A DNA stretch of 64,000 bases from Arthrobacter sp. StoSoilA2 (GTDB taxonomy: Bacteria > Actinomycetota > Actinomycetes > Actinomycetales > Micrococcaceae), in contig NZ_AP024643.1 in the NCBI RefSeq assembly GCF_019977195.1, positions 3,844,001-3,908,000 on the forward strand. The letters run 5' to 3'. A model generated the notes under the pieces. It saw only the letters and a program-made list of their open reading frames with translations, did not search any database and was not told the DNA's origin. A program made the position numbers and the translations under genes. Of the stretch, positions 44,637-53,004 are shown piece by piece (positions within the stretch are counted from its first letter, which is position 1; each line of letters begins with the position of its first letter).

Positions 44637-45218
44637 CTATTCCGGGCCAGGAAACGGTTCGATGCCAGCCGCGACGGCGACTTCACGGTAGGCAGCGGCG
44701 AGATCAGCAAGACTCGCGTGCCTGTTCAAGCCGCTCGGGTTTGGGAGTACCCAAACCGGGGAACGCCCAAGGGAATCCGGCTGTCGTCCCCACGTCGCCC
44801 TAGGCCGGGCGAAAGCGGTCCGATAGGCTCCGATTCCCAGTACTGCAACCATTGCCGGCGCCATAAGTTCGACGCGCGCAGATAGTGCTTTGGCTCCGGC
44901 AAGGAGTTGCTCCGGGGTGAGTTCATCCGCTCGCGCCGAAGCTTCCGCAACTATGGACGTAATCCCAACGCCACGTTCCAGCAGATGATTGAGGTCCCCG
45001 GGGCGGAACCCTGCAGAGGCATCGATCCGACGATCGACGATGCCGGCCCGAAATAACGCTGGATAGAAGCGATTGCTGCCGCCACCGAAGTGCGCCTGCA
45101 CTGCAGCAGCACGCAGGCCAGGATTGATGCCGACGAACAGGAGCCTCGTCTGGTCCGAGACTAAATCGGGCAGGGTTAGGCCTCGGAACGCATCTAGCGC
45201 AACCCGGCCAAGTCCCAT
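44637..45218 (-). CDS. mug: Mug/TDG-type mismatch-specific DNA glycosylase
   Basis: The 193-residue protein has the family motifs FVGINPGLRAAA near residue 30, NRFYPALF, and NPSGLNRHAS near the C-terminus (the intercalating/active-site loop). Mug enzymes remove uracil and ethenocytosine opposite guanine. It is on the minus strand, convergent with paaR across repeat array 1 and divergent from the VOC gene. Confidence 0.88.
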   Translation of the reverse strand: MGLGRVALDAFRGLTLPDLVSDQTRLLFVGINPGLRAAAVQAHFGGGSNRFYPALFRAGIVDRRIDASAGFRPGDLNHLLERGVGITSIVAEASARADELTPEQLLAGAKALSARVELMAPAMVAVLGIGAYRTAFARPRATWGRQPDSLGRSPVWVLPNPSGLNRHASLADLAAAYREVAVAAGIEPFPGPE

Positions 45219-45296
45219 CGTTCAACCTTATGACATGATTCGTAAGATCCTTCCGGGGGCCTCAAGCGTAAAATTTTCAGCGTAGGAGGTGGCCAA

Positions 45297-45704
45297 ATGC
45301 ATCTAGCCCTTAACACAGCCACAACTGTCCTGCCTGTCGATGACCTGAGCCGCGCAAGAAAGTTCTACGCGGAAAAGCTCGGCCTTCCGCATCGCGGCAG
45401 GACATGGGACGGAAATGATCTATTTGGCAACGACGGCGGCCCTATGCTGCAGTTGTTGCCGGTCACGGACGGTAAGCACTCCGGTCATACCGCCATGAGC
45501 TTTGAGGTCGAGGACATCGAGCGGACTGTTGCGGAGATGGAAGCCCAAGGCGTCAAATTCCAGGATTACGACGAGCCTGAGCTCAAGACCGATAACCATA
45601 TTTGCACCACCGACGCAGAGAAGTGCGCTTGGTTCATGGATACCGAGAACAACGTTCTGTGCATCCATGAGACGCTCGGCCAACAAGCCGAATACCAGCT
45701 TTAA
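45297..45704 (+). CDS. Glyoxalase/VOC-family protein
   Basis: The 135-residue protein shows the VOC pattern PVDDLSRARKFYAEKLGL and FEVEDIERTVAEMEAQGVKF, ending with FMDTENNVLCIHE. VOC proteins include glyoxalases, dioxygenases and antibiotic-binding proteins; the precise role cannot be told. A strong TAGGAGG ribosome site precedes ATG 45297. A clear hairpin follows. Confidence 0.85.
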   Translation: MHLALNTATTVLPVDDLSRARKFYAEKLGLPHRGRTWDGNDLFGNDGGPMLQLLPVTDGKHSGHTAMSFEVEDIERTVAEMEAQGVKFQDYDEPELKTDNHICTTDAEKCAWFMDTENNVLCIHETLGQQAEYQL

Positions 45705-45720
45705 CCAACCCCTCAAGACA

Positions 45721-45751
45721 AAGCGCGTCCCCCTGCATGGGGGACGCGCTT
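45721..45751. terminator. Terminator after the VOC gene
   Basis: A perfect 13-bp stem (AAGCGCGTCCCCC with its complement) closes on a TGCAT loop, 16 bp after the stop. The following bases are only moderately T-rich. Confidence 0.75.
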
Positions 45752-45818
45752 CGTCGTTATCTGAAGGAACTGCGGCCGTATGGTTTTCTGAGACAGCTTG
45801 ATGGGAGATTCGTTTCAG

Positions 45819-46118
45819 ATGACCACGCCCAGAAGAAAATATGATGCCGCTTTCCGTGAGGAAGCAGTGCGGCTGGTGCTGTCCACGAACCGTTCGGTGA
45901 AGCAGGTCGCCGAGGAGATCGGGGTGAAGGAAAGCACGCTGGGGAACTGGCTTCACCGACATCGGGAACGTCAACCAAATGCCCCTGTCCCGTCCGAGGA
46001 CAGGGGCCCGGTTGCCTGGGAAGAACACCAAAAGGCCTTGGCCGAGAACGCCAGGTTGAAGGCCGAGGTCGAGTTCCTGGGAAAAGTCAGCGCCTTCTTT
46101 GCCGCGAAGCAAAAGTAG
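45819..46118 (+). CDS. IS3-family transposase OrfA
   Basis: The 99-residue protein has the helix-turn-helix DAAFREEAVRLVLSTNRSVK followed by a C-terminal leucine-zipper-like helix (ALAENARLKAEVEFLGKVSA). ATG 45819 was preferred over TTG 45798. It ends at an AAAAG run where a -1 shift would join it to OrfB. Confidence 0.85.
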   Translation: MTTPRRKYDAAFREEAVRLVLSTNRSVKQVAEEIGVKESTLGNWLHRHRERQPNAPVPSEDRGPVAWEEHQKALAENARLKAEVEFLGKVSAFFAAKQK

Positions 46119-46162
46119 AGGATTTCTACGAGTTCATCGAAGCGGAGAAGGCCAACCATTCA

Positions 46163-47032
46163 GTGGTGTGGCTGTGCCGGGCATTGAAGGTTTCCCGGGC
46201 CTCGTTCTATCGGTGGCGCAACCCCGCCGGGCCCTCACCACGTGCCGTGCGGCATGAGGATCTGGTCACCGCGGTCACCGACCTCTATACGAAGGAGGAA
46301 GGCCGTGCCGGACGGGACCAGTTGGCCTTGTTGCTGAACGCGGCCGGGACCAAGGTCTCCGCCCCAACCGTCGGAGCCATCATGCGCGAGACCGGTCTGC
46401 GTGCCATCCGAACTCGGGCCTGGAAACAGACCACGGTCCAGGACCCGCAGGCCAAGACCGCCCACATCGAGAACCACATGCTCGACACCGACGGCAAACG
46501 CGACTTCACCTCCACCGTGCCCGGGACCCGTCTGGTCGGCGATATCACCTACCTGCGCACCGGCGAAGGCTGGCTCTACCTGGCCACCGTCATCGATCTG
46601 TTCTCCGGCATGGTCATTGGCTGGTCCATGGCCGGACACATGCGTGCGAGCCTGTGCACCGCGGCCCTGCAGATGGCCCGGAACCACGGCCGCTTCGCCG
46701 AGGATTCTGTGGTCTTCCACTCCGACCGCGGCGCCCAGTACACCTCTGAGGAATTCCAGCAATGGTGCGGCACGAACGCGGTCACTCAGTCCATGGGCAA
46801 GGTAGGGGTGTGCTGGGACAACGCGGTCGCCGAGAACTTCTTCTCCCACCTCAAAACCGAGTTCTACCACCACCACCGCTTCGGTTCCAGGCTCGCCGCC
46901 CGGACCGCCGTGATGGACTACATCGAGGGCTGGTACAACCGCCGCCGACCCAACCGCCGGGCCGGCGGCGCACCACCCGTAACAGCCCACACCGCTTACC
47001 AAACCACCGTTCAGGGACCCCTGGCCGCCTAA
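46163..47032 (+). CDS. IS3-family transposase OrfB (DDE integrase)
   Basis: The 289-residue catalytic part has an rve/DDE integrase core: Asp in VGDITYLRTGEGWLYLATVI, Asp in VFHSDRGAQYTSEEFQQWC, and Glu in NAVAENFFSHLKTEFYHHH. The frame is open back to the slippery GCAAAAG at 46109-46115, so the natural product is probably an OrfAB fusion made by -1 frameshifting rather than a protein starting at GTG 46163. All catalytic residues are intact and the element could be active. Confidence 0.88.
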   Translation: MVWLCRALKVSRASFYRWRNPAGPSPRAVRHEDLVTAVTDLYTKEEGRAGRDQLALLLNAAGTKVSAPTVGAIMRETGLRAIRTRAWKQTTVQDPQAKTAHIENHMLDTDGKRDFTSTVPGTRLVGDITYLRTGEGWLYLATVIDLFSGMVIGWSMAGHMRASLCTAALQMARNHGRFAEDSVVFHSDRGAQYTSEEFQQWCGTNAVTQSMGKVGVCWDNAVAENFFSHLKTEFYHHHRFGSRLAARTAVMDYIEGWYNRRRPNRRAGGAPPVTAHTAYQTTVQGPLAA

Positions 47033-47097
47033 CCAACAACAACGAGAACTGTCTCACAAACTTGACGAGCGCAGAACAACCGCTAAAACAGGTCGGG

Positions 47098-47171
47098 ATG
47101 TGAGAGAGGAACCGAAAGAAGCGCGCGGGATGTGAGCGTGGAACCGGGAAAAAGCAGTGGGATGTGAGAGA
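47098..47171 (-). repeat. 32-bp-period repeat array 2 (three copies)
   Basis: On the minus strand the same core, TCTCTCACAT, lies at 47098-47107 and 47162-47171, with a variant at 47130-47139. Spacing is exactly 32 bp. The units have GGTTCC before the core and CCCGC after it, like array 1 but inverted. It lies between the IS element and the MHS-symporter promoter. Confidence 0.9.
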
Positions 47172-47203
47172 GGACCGGTTTTGAACCTCACGGCGCACAC
47201 CCC

Positions 47204-47296
47204 TTGACACGCGTGACGGACATCACCTAACGTGATGGGATCGATCTCATCACAAACAAGGTGTCCATTGGGGAAGAGGATGAGATCGATCCCATG
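47204..47296 (+). promoter_or_regulatory. Promoter and two LacI-type operators before the MHS/sulfatase operon
   Basis: TTGACA (47204-47209) and TAACGT (47228-47233) are 18 bp apart. A 22-bp palindrome at 47232-47253, with one mismatched pair and core TGGGATCGATCTCA, overlaps the -10/+1. A second site, GATGAGATCGATCCCATG, is at 47279-47296, 45 bp away centre to centre. The central CG and symmetry fit a LacI-family protein, presumably the one encoded at 51898. Confidence 0.75.
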
Positions 47297-47322
47297 GCTA
47301 CAGTTAAGCGACGAGGATTAAC

Positions 47323-48678
47323 ATGAACCCCCCACATACAACCCATGCGTCAAAGGCCCCCACGAAGACTTCACCGTGGACTGCCGCCGGTGCCAGCACC
47401 ATCGGTTCGGTGCTGGAGTACTACGACTTTTTCGTCTACGGCCCCATGGCGGCACTCGTTTTCGGGGCTGTCTTCTTCCCCAGCGGCGACCCCGGCCTGG
47501 CTGCCGTCCTCTCACTGAGTACGTTCGCCGTCGGATTCGTTGCGAGGCCCCTTGGCGGCATCGTCATCGGGCACCTCGGTGATCGCGTTGGCCGTAAGAA
47601 GATGCTGCTCTTCGCGTTCTTCCTAACGGGATTCGTCACCGTGGGCATCGGCCTGTTACCCACCTACTCACAAGTTGGGGCCTGGGCACCGATCATGCTG
47701 GTTTCACTTCGTTTCCTCCAGGGCATAGGCCTCGGCGGCGAATGGGGCGGCGCTGCACTGCTCGCCGTCGAGCATGCACCGGAAGCCAAGCGCGGCTTCT
47801 TCGGCAGCCTTGTCCAGGCCGGCGCTCCCATCGGCGTTATTCTCTCCAGCGGCGTCGTAGCAATTCTCACGGGCACACTGTCCCGGGCAGACCTGCTCGC
47901 TTGGGGATGGCGTATCCCGTTCCTGCTGAGCACAGTCCTGGTGATCTTTGGATTGATCCTGCGTCTGAAAATCACGGAAACGCCGGACTTCGAGAAGACC
48001 GTGGCCACGCCTGCGGCCAAGGAAAAGCTGCCCCTGGTCGTTGCGCTGCGCCGCTACCCGAAGCAGATACTGGCGATGGTTGGCGTGCATGTCAGCGACA
48101 CCACGCTGGGCTTCATGCAGGGCGTCTTCATCATCGGCTTCGCTACAACCACGCTGGGCATCAGCCCCACGGTAGCCTTGATGGCCAACATTGCCTCTTC
48201 CATCACCAACCTCATCATCACGCCCGTTTCCGGCATCATCTCTGACCGCTTCGGCCCACGACGGGTTCTGGTTACCGCCACCGTGGCGTTGGCGCTGTGG
48301 GCCTTTCCCATGTTCTGGCTCATGGAGACCAAGAGCGTCCTGGCATTGTTCGTTGTGATGTCCGCGAATGGACTCATCGTGGGAATGCTGTTCAGCCAGC
48401 AGGCCACGCTCTTCGCAGCAGTCCTGGACCCGAAGGTCCGATACACCGGAATGTCCATTGGGTTCCAGGTGGCCACGGTAATCGGAGGCGGATTCGGCCC
48501 GCTGATCGCCCAGGCCCTCCAAAACAACGCCGGCGGCGCCACGTGGAGCATCTCCGGATATCTCATGCTGGTTGCGCTTGTCGCCCTCGGCTGCGCGCTA
48601 TACCTGACGTCCCGCAAGACCCAGGTGGTCCATGCTTCCCAGGCATCGCCCGCGTCCGTGGCTGCTTCCCAGCTCTAA
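47323..48678 (+). CDS. Metabolite:H+ symporter (MHS family, MFS)
   Basis: The 451-residue, 12-helix transporter has SVLEYYDFFVYGPMAALVFG at the start and the MFS loop GHLGDRVGRKKMLL, typical of MHS proteins (ShiA, ProP, KgtP relatives). These import organic acids, osmolytes or similar polar metabolites. It is the first gene of an operon with a sulfatase, a nucleoside hydrolase and a LacI regulator, behind strong operators. The substrate is likely the sulfated compound or a related polar metabolite. Confidence 0.88.
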   Translation: MNPPHTTHASKAPTKTSPWTAAGASTIGSVLEYYDFFVYGPMAALVFGAVFFPSGDPGLAAVLSLSTFAVGFVARPLGGIVIGHLGDRVGRKKMLLFAFFLTGFVTVGIGLLPTYSQVGAWAPIMLVSLRFLQGIGLGGEWGGAALLAVEHAPEAKRGFFGSLVQAGAPIGVILSSGVVAILTGTLSRADLLAWGWRIPFLLSTVLVIFGLILRLKITETPDFEKTVATPAAKEKLPLVVALRRYPKQILAMVGVHVSDTTLGFMQGVFIIGFATTTLGISPTVALMANIASSITNLIITPVSGIISDRFGPRRVLVTATVALALWAFPMFWLMETKSVLALFVVMSANGLIVGMLFSQQATLFAAVLDPKVRYTGMSIGFQVATVIGGGFGPLIAQALQNNAGGATWSISGYLMLVALVALGCALYLTSRKTQVVHASQASPASVAASQL

Positions 48679-48718
48679 AGCAAACAAACACGTCCCGAAA
48701 CAGAACGGAACCGCAGCA

Positions 48719-50935
48719 ATGCAGCAGGAATTTCCCGGCCGCATCGGCACCACAGTTGCCGAATCCGAGGCTTGGTGGCCCGAGCAGCAAGCAGCCAACG
48801 GCTCACAACCCAACATTCTCATGGTCATACTTGATGACACCGGATGGTCGGACTTCGGCTGCTTTGGCTCCGAAATCAACACGCCTGCCATCGATGGACT
48901 CGCCGAAGAAGGGCTCAGGTACACCAACTTCCACGTCACCCCCCTGTGCTCCCCAACCAGGGCGAGCCTGCTCACGGGCCGCAACCACCACTCTGTGGGC
49001 ATGCGGTTCCTGGCCGATGCAGACACTGGCTTCCCCAACTCGCGCGGCTGCGTCCGTCCGGACGTGCCCATGCTCCCGGAGATACTGCGCAGGAACGGCT
49101 ACGGAACCTATCTGGCCGGTAAGTGGCACCTTGCGCCACTGAACGAACTCACGCCGGCCGGGCCGTTCCACAACTGGCCGCTGAACCGTGGCTTCGACCG
49201 CTTCTACGGTTTCCTGGATGGCTGCACGGACCAGTACTCCCCCGAGCTGGTGGCCGACAACCACAGCATTGAACCACCCGCCCGGGAGGGCTACCACCTC
49301 AGCGAGGACCTGGCCCAACAGTCAATCCGTTTCCTCAAGGACCACACCACGTACCGTCCGCACGCTCCGTTCTTCCTCCAGTTGGCTTTGGGGGCCACCC
49401 ATGCCCCCTTCCAAGCGCCGAGGGAGTACATCGAAAAGTACATCGATGTCTTCACCAAGGGCTGGGACAAAACCCGCAGCGACAGGCTGAAGCGGCAGGT
49501 GGAACTATGCGTCGTGCCGGACGGCACGGCACTCACGGAACGGCTGGCAGACGTCCGCGCGTGGGAGGAGTTGAGCAGTACCGAACAGGATGTCTTCACC
49601 CACCTGCAAGCTGCCTTCGCCGGTTTCCTTGAGCACGCGGATGCCCAAATTGGCCGTGTTGTTCAAGCGTTGAGGGCGATGGACCTTTACGAGAACACCA
49701 TCGTCCTGGTCATGTCGGACAATGGTGCATCCCGCGAGGGCGGCCCCACGGGCGATGTCGATTGCAACGCGCCGTATTCGGGCGTCCGCAGGCCCGCCGT
49801 CGAGCAGGTCAGCTTGCTGCCTCAGCTCGGCGGCCCCCTGGGTGGCGCCCACTATCCGGAGGGTTGGGCCATGGCGGGCAACACGCCGTTCCGCCGTTAC
49901 AAGCAGTTCGTTGACCTTGGCGGCGTACGTTCGCCGCTGGTCGTTTCCTGGCCGGCGGGGATCTCCAAAGCGGGAGAGGTCAGGAACCAGTTCCTGCACG
50001 CCATCGACATCACGCCCACCCTCCTGGATGCAGCCAACATAGAGACTGATACAACGTTCGACGGCGGGTCGGCAGTTGCGACGTTCGTCGATGCAGCCGT
50101 GAAGGAGCCCCGCGAAACGCAATTCTGGGAGATGCTGGGCCACCGTGCAATCCGCCATGGTGAGTGGAAAGCCGTGACGGCACATCTTCACGGACAGGAC
50201 TACGAGCAGGACGATTGGCGCCTGTACAACACCCGGGAAGACTTCGCGGAGGCGCACGACCTCGCCGCGGCCGAGCCGGAAAAACTTCGGACCCTACAAA
50301 AACTCTGGTGGGAGCAGGCGGAGCAAATAGGCGCTTTTCCCCTGGACGACCGCACCCTGGTAGAGCTGCTCACTGCCCGGGGTCCGGCTGGCTTGGTCAA
50401 TCGCAAGGAGATCGTTTTCAGGGCGGGCCAGAGCCACGTCCCGTTTGCCAGCGCCATCACGGGCAGCGACCGCGCCCTTCAGTTCACTGCCCACCTCCGG
50501 GAATTCAACCCGGGAATGGAAGGGGTCCTAATATCCAGCGGCAACCAACAAGGCGGCTACGTGCTCTACGTTCGCAACGATGTCCTGATCTTCGAACACC
50601 ATGCCTTGGGCGCCCGCGATGTGCTGAAGTCTGACACTGCCTTGTCCGGCGGACCGCAGGCAGTGGGCCTGCGCCTGACTCCCCTGGACGACAGGGCAGC
50701 GCTGGCAGAACTGCTCCATGGGGATCAGGTGGTTGCTGCAGCGACAATCAGCGGCACGTCCAGCCACCTGTCGTTCTGGGGCATGGACATCGGCTCGGAC
50801 CCGGTCAGTACAGTTTCCGCGGAGTACGAGGCACCGTTTGCCTTCCCTGAGGCAGCGATGGATCGCGTAGTGTTGCGGTTCAGGGACACCCCGGACCTCG
50901 AGGATCTCGCCGAGCTCATTGAATCCACGGAGTAG
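48719..50935 (+). CDS. Type I arylsulfatase
   Basis: The 738-residue enzyme has the formylglycine signature with Cys77 in CSPTRASLLTG, metal-binding NILMVILDDTGW (Asp39-Asp40) and GKWHLAP. A C-terminal beta-rich region of about 150 residues extends beyond the catalytic domain. There is no signal peptide, so it acts in the cytoplasm on an imported sulfate ester. Cys77 needs conversion by a formylglycine-generating enzyme, not encoded here. ATG 48719 lies 40 bp after the symporter stop; the upstream frame is only read-through. Confidence 0.9.
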   Translation: MQQEFPGRIGTTVAESEAWWPEQQAANGSQPNILMVILDDTGWSDFGCFGSEINTPAIDGLAEEGLRYTNFHVTPLCSPTRASLLTGRNHHSVGMRFLADADTGFPNSRGCVRPDVPMLPEILRRNGYGTYLAGKWHLAPLNELTPAGPFHNWPLNRGFDRFYGFLDGCTDQYSPELVADNHSIEPPAREGYHLSEDLAQQSIRFLKDHTTYRPHAPFFLQLALGATHAPFQAPREYIEKYIDVFTKGWDKTRSDRLKRQVELCVVPDGTALTERLADVRAWEELSSTEQDVFTHLQAAFAGFLEHADAQIGRVVQALRAMDLYENTIVLVMSDNGASREGGPTGDVDCNAPYSGVRRPAVEQVSLLPQLGGPLGGAHYPEGWAMAGNTPFRRYKQFVDLGGVRSPLVVSWPAGISKAGEVRNQFLHAIDITPTLLDAANIETDTTFDGGSAVATFVDAAVKEPRETQFWEMLGHRAIRHGEWKAVTAHLHGQDYEQDDWRLYNTREDFAEAHDLAAAEPEKLRTLQKLWWEQAEQIGAFPLDDRTLVELLTARGPAGLVNRKEIVFRAGQSHVPFASAITGSDRALQFTAHLREFNPGMEGVLISSGNQQGGYVLYVRNDVLIFEHHALGARDVLKSDTALSGGPQAVGLRLTPLDDRAALAELLHGDQVVAAATISGTSSHLSFWGMDIGSDPVSTVSAEYEAPFAFPEAAMDRVVLRFRDTPDLEDLAELIESTE

Positions 50936-50939
50936 AACC

Positions 50940-51911
50940 ATGGGACAACTGATTCTTGATGTGGACACAGGGGTGGACGACGCTCTCGCCCTCATGTTCG
51001 CTGCCCGCCACCCTGACTGGAACCTGCGCGCCGTCACCTGCGTTGCTGGTAACACCAGTCTGGAAGGAGTAGTCCGAAACACGTTGACGGTCCTGGACGC
51101 TGTCGGCGCCACGGGTGTCCCGGTGGCCGCCGGCGCTGCCCGGCCCCTGCTCGAGGAACCCCGGGACGCCGGCCACGTCCATGGCGGGGACGGGCTGGCC
51201 GATCTTGGCTGGGAACCGTCAGCCAGAAAGCCCGAGGCGATTCACGCCGTCGAACTTTTGCGGCGCGAGATCCTCTCCAGTCCTGAGCCTGTCACTTTGG
51301 TGCCCCTCGCCCCGATGACGAACATCGCCCTGCTGCTGCGGGCCTACCCGGAAGTTGCGGCGAACATCGGGAAGATCGTTTTCATGGGTGGATCGGCGTC
51401 AGTGGGCAACGCGTCGCCCGTGGCCGAGTTCAACGTGTGGCACGATCCCGAGGCAGCCCAGATCGTCATCAGCAGTGGCTTGCCAATCACCATGTACGGA
51501 CTGGACGTGTTCTATTCCGTGGCGATCGAGGCACCCGACATTGAGCTGCTGAGGGAATCCGACGACGCCGGATGCCGGCTCAGCGGTCATCTTCTGACTC
51601 ATCTGGCGAAGGTTAATGCGGATGATTTCCGGCTGACGTCGCCCGGTTCGGCAGGCATCGGTGACGCCGGGGCCGTCTGTGCCGTGATCGATCCCGAAGG
51701 CCTTGTGACCCATCGCCATCGGGTTGAAGTCAGCCTCTCAAACCCCTTGACCCGGGGGCAGACCGTCGTCGATCGCCGGACAAAGGCCTCCGAGACCACG
51801 CTGCCACACGGCTACCTAAGCCGCGACAGCATCGACGTCGCCCTCGGTGTCGACGGACGTCGCTACGCGGCGCTGTTTCTCGATACCATCAGATCCCATG
51901 ACGGTAAGTAG
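50940..51911 (+). CDS. Inosine/uridine-preferring nucleoside hydrolase family protein
   Basis: The 323-residue protein begins with the calcium-binding DVDTGVDDALAL (Asp7, Asp9, Asp13, Asp14), the defining IUNH motif, and has VPLAPMTNIALLL and the central EFNVWHDPEAA. These enzymes split N-ribosides into base and ribose. ATG 50940 has GGAG eight bases upstream. It lies four bases after the sulfatase stop and overlaps the LacI start, so a shared pathway is likely. Confidence 0.9.
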   Translation: MGQLILDVDTGVDDALALMFAARHPDWNLRAVTCVAGNTSLEGVVRNTLTVLDAVGATGVPVAAGAARPLLEEPRDAGHVHGGDGLADLGWEPSARKPEAIHAVELLRREILSSPEPVTLVPLAPMTNIALLLRAYPEVAANIGKIVFMGGSASVGNASPVAEFNVWHDPEAAQIVISSGLPITMYGLDVFYSVAIEAPDIELLRESDDAGCRLSGHLLTHLAKVNADDFRLTSPGSAGIGDAGAVCAVIDPEGLVTHRHRVEVSLSNPLTRGQTVVDRRTKASETTLPHGYLSRDSIDVALGVDGRRYAALFLDTIRSHDGK

Positions 51912-52923
51912 CGCGGCACCAGCAACCATGCTCGATGTGGCGCGGGCGGCCGGCGTCTCCCGCGCCACAGTTTCGCGTGTTTTTACCGCCCCATCGACTG
52001 TTGCGGAGGAGACGCGCACCAAGGTGATGGACGCAGTCGCCCAGCTGAACTATGTGCTGAACAGCGCGGCCCGCAGCCTGCGCAGTGGACGTTCCAACAC
52101 CATCGCATTGTTGGTGGGCGATATCGCCCAGCCCTTCCACAGCCAGCTGGCAAAGGCCGTTGCCCATGCCGCAGAAGGACGCGGTTACAGCGTCCTTCTC
52201 TGCGACCTTGACCACAGCATCACCCGCCTTGAGCGGCTCCTGGAATCCCTGCCTTTGCAGGGTGTTGACGGTGTCATTTTGGCAACAGGTGACGACATCG
52301 ATACGGCCGCTGTACGTGCCGCCATTGAGGAGGCCGAGGACCGTGGTACGAAGGTTCTGCTTGGCACTCCGCAGCTTGCCGGGACGGGTGCGCTGGTTCT
52401 GACCACGGATTACGAATCCGTTGCCTACCAAGCCACCAAGCATTTGCTGGACCAAGGGCGTTGGCCCGTGGCGCTGCTCGGCGGGAGCGAATCGTCCGTG
52501 CTGTCGCCGTTCCTGACCCTTGGCTTTCTCCGTGCCTGCATCGAGGCCGGGCATGAAGATGCAGAGGACTTCATTGTCCGCACCGAGTACAGCACCGACG
52601 CGGCCCGCGGCGCCACGCAGCGCTTACTTTCCGGCCCCGACAACCCGGAAGGCATCGTGGCGTCCAGTGTTTCCGTGGCTTTGGGGGCAATGTCCGCATT
52701 GGCCGACGCTGGATTGGCCACGCCCGGGCGAATCGGTCTTGTTGCGTGCGAGGAAGTCCAGTTGGCCGAGCAATTGCGGCCAAGGCTCACGACGGTCGGC
52801 ACCAAGCTCAACCTTCAGGGCGCTGCCATGGCTGACGCCTTGATCGATGCAATTCAAGGCCTGCCCCCGAAAGAACGCGACTTCGCGCCCGGGTTGACTC
52901 TTCGGGAATCAAGCGCCGGTTAA
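51898..52923 (+). CDS. LacI-family repressor of the sulfatase operon
   Basis: The 341-residue regulator has the LacI helix-turn-helix MLDVARAAGVSRATVSRVFT and hinge LNSAARSLRSG, then a periplasmic-binding-like ligand domain. ATG 51898 lies inside the end of the nucleoside-hydrolase gene, so it is translationally linked to the operon it probably represses through the sites at 47232-47296. Its ligand would be a sugar or nucleoside derivative. Confidence 0.88.
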   Translation: MTVSSAAPATMLDVARAAGVSRATVSRVFTAPSTVAEETRTKVMDAVAQLNYVLNSAARSLRSGRSNTIALLVGDIAQPFHSQLAKAVAHAAEGRGYSVLLCDLDHSITRLERLLESLPLQGVDGVILATGDDIDTAAVRAAIEEAEDRGTKVLLGTPQLAGTGALVLTTDYESVAYQATKHLLDQGRWPVALLGGSESSVLSPFLTLGFLRACIEAGHEDAEDFIVRTEYSTDAARGATQRLLSGPDNPEGIVASSVSVALGAMSALADAGLATPGRIGLVACEEVQLAEQLRPRLTTVGTKLNLQGAAMADALIDAIQGLPPKERDFAPGLTLRESSAG

Positions 52924-52926
52924 ACT

Positions 52927-52991
52927 GCAACGCGGGGTCACTTAGGGCCCATGTTGGCTGTCAACATGGGCCCTAAGTGACCCCGCGTTGC
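52927..52991. terminator. Very long perfect hairpin, bidirectional terminator or palindromic repeat
   Basis: A 30-bp perfect stem closes on a 5-base GCTGT loop between the convergent LacI and paaZ genes. The arms begin GCAACGCGGGGTCACTTAGG. No U-run follows on either side, so its length points to a dispersed palindromic element serving as terminator. Confidence 0.85.
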
Positions 52992-53004
52992 TTTAAAGGT
53001 GGGG

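Larger units (their letters stand above)
45789..47056 (+). mobile_element. IS3-family insertion sequence
   Basis: Two overlapping-frame transposase genes are bounded by an 8-bp inverted repeat, TGAGACAG on the left and CTGTCTCA on the right, about 1.27 kb apart. Weaker similarity continues outward (GTTTT/GTTTG). The flanking three bases (TTC and CAA) do not form a target duplication, so the exact ends are uncertain. The element lies between the VOC terminator and repeat array 2 and does not break a gene. Confidence 0.8.

Noticed and set aside
45786..47059. Three-base target duplication around the IS3 element
   Set aside because: The flanks TTC and CAA do not match; the boundaries are therefore left approximate.
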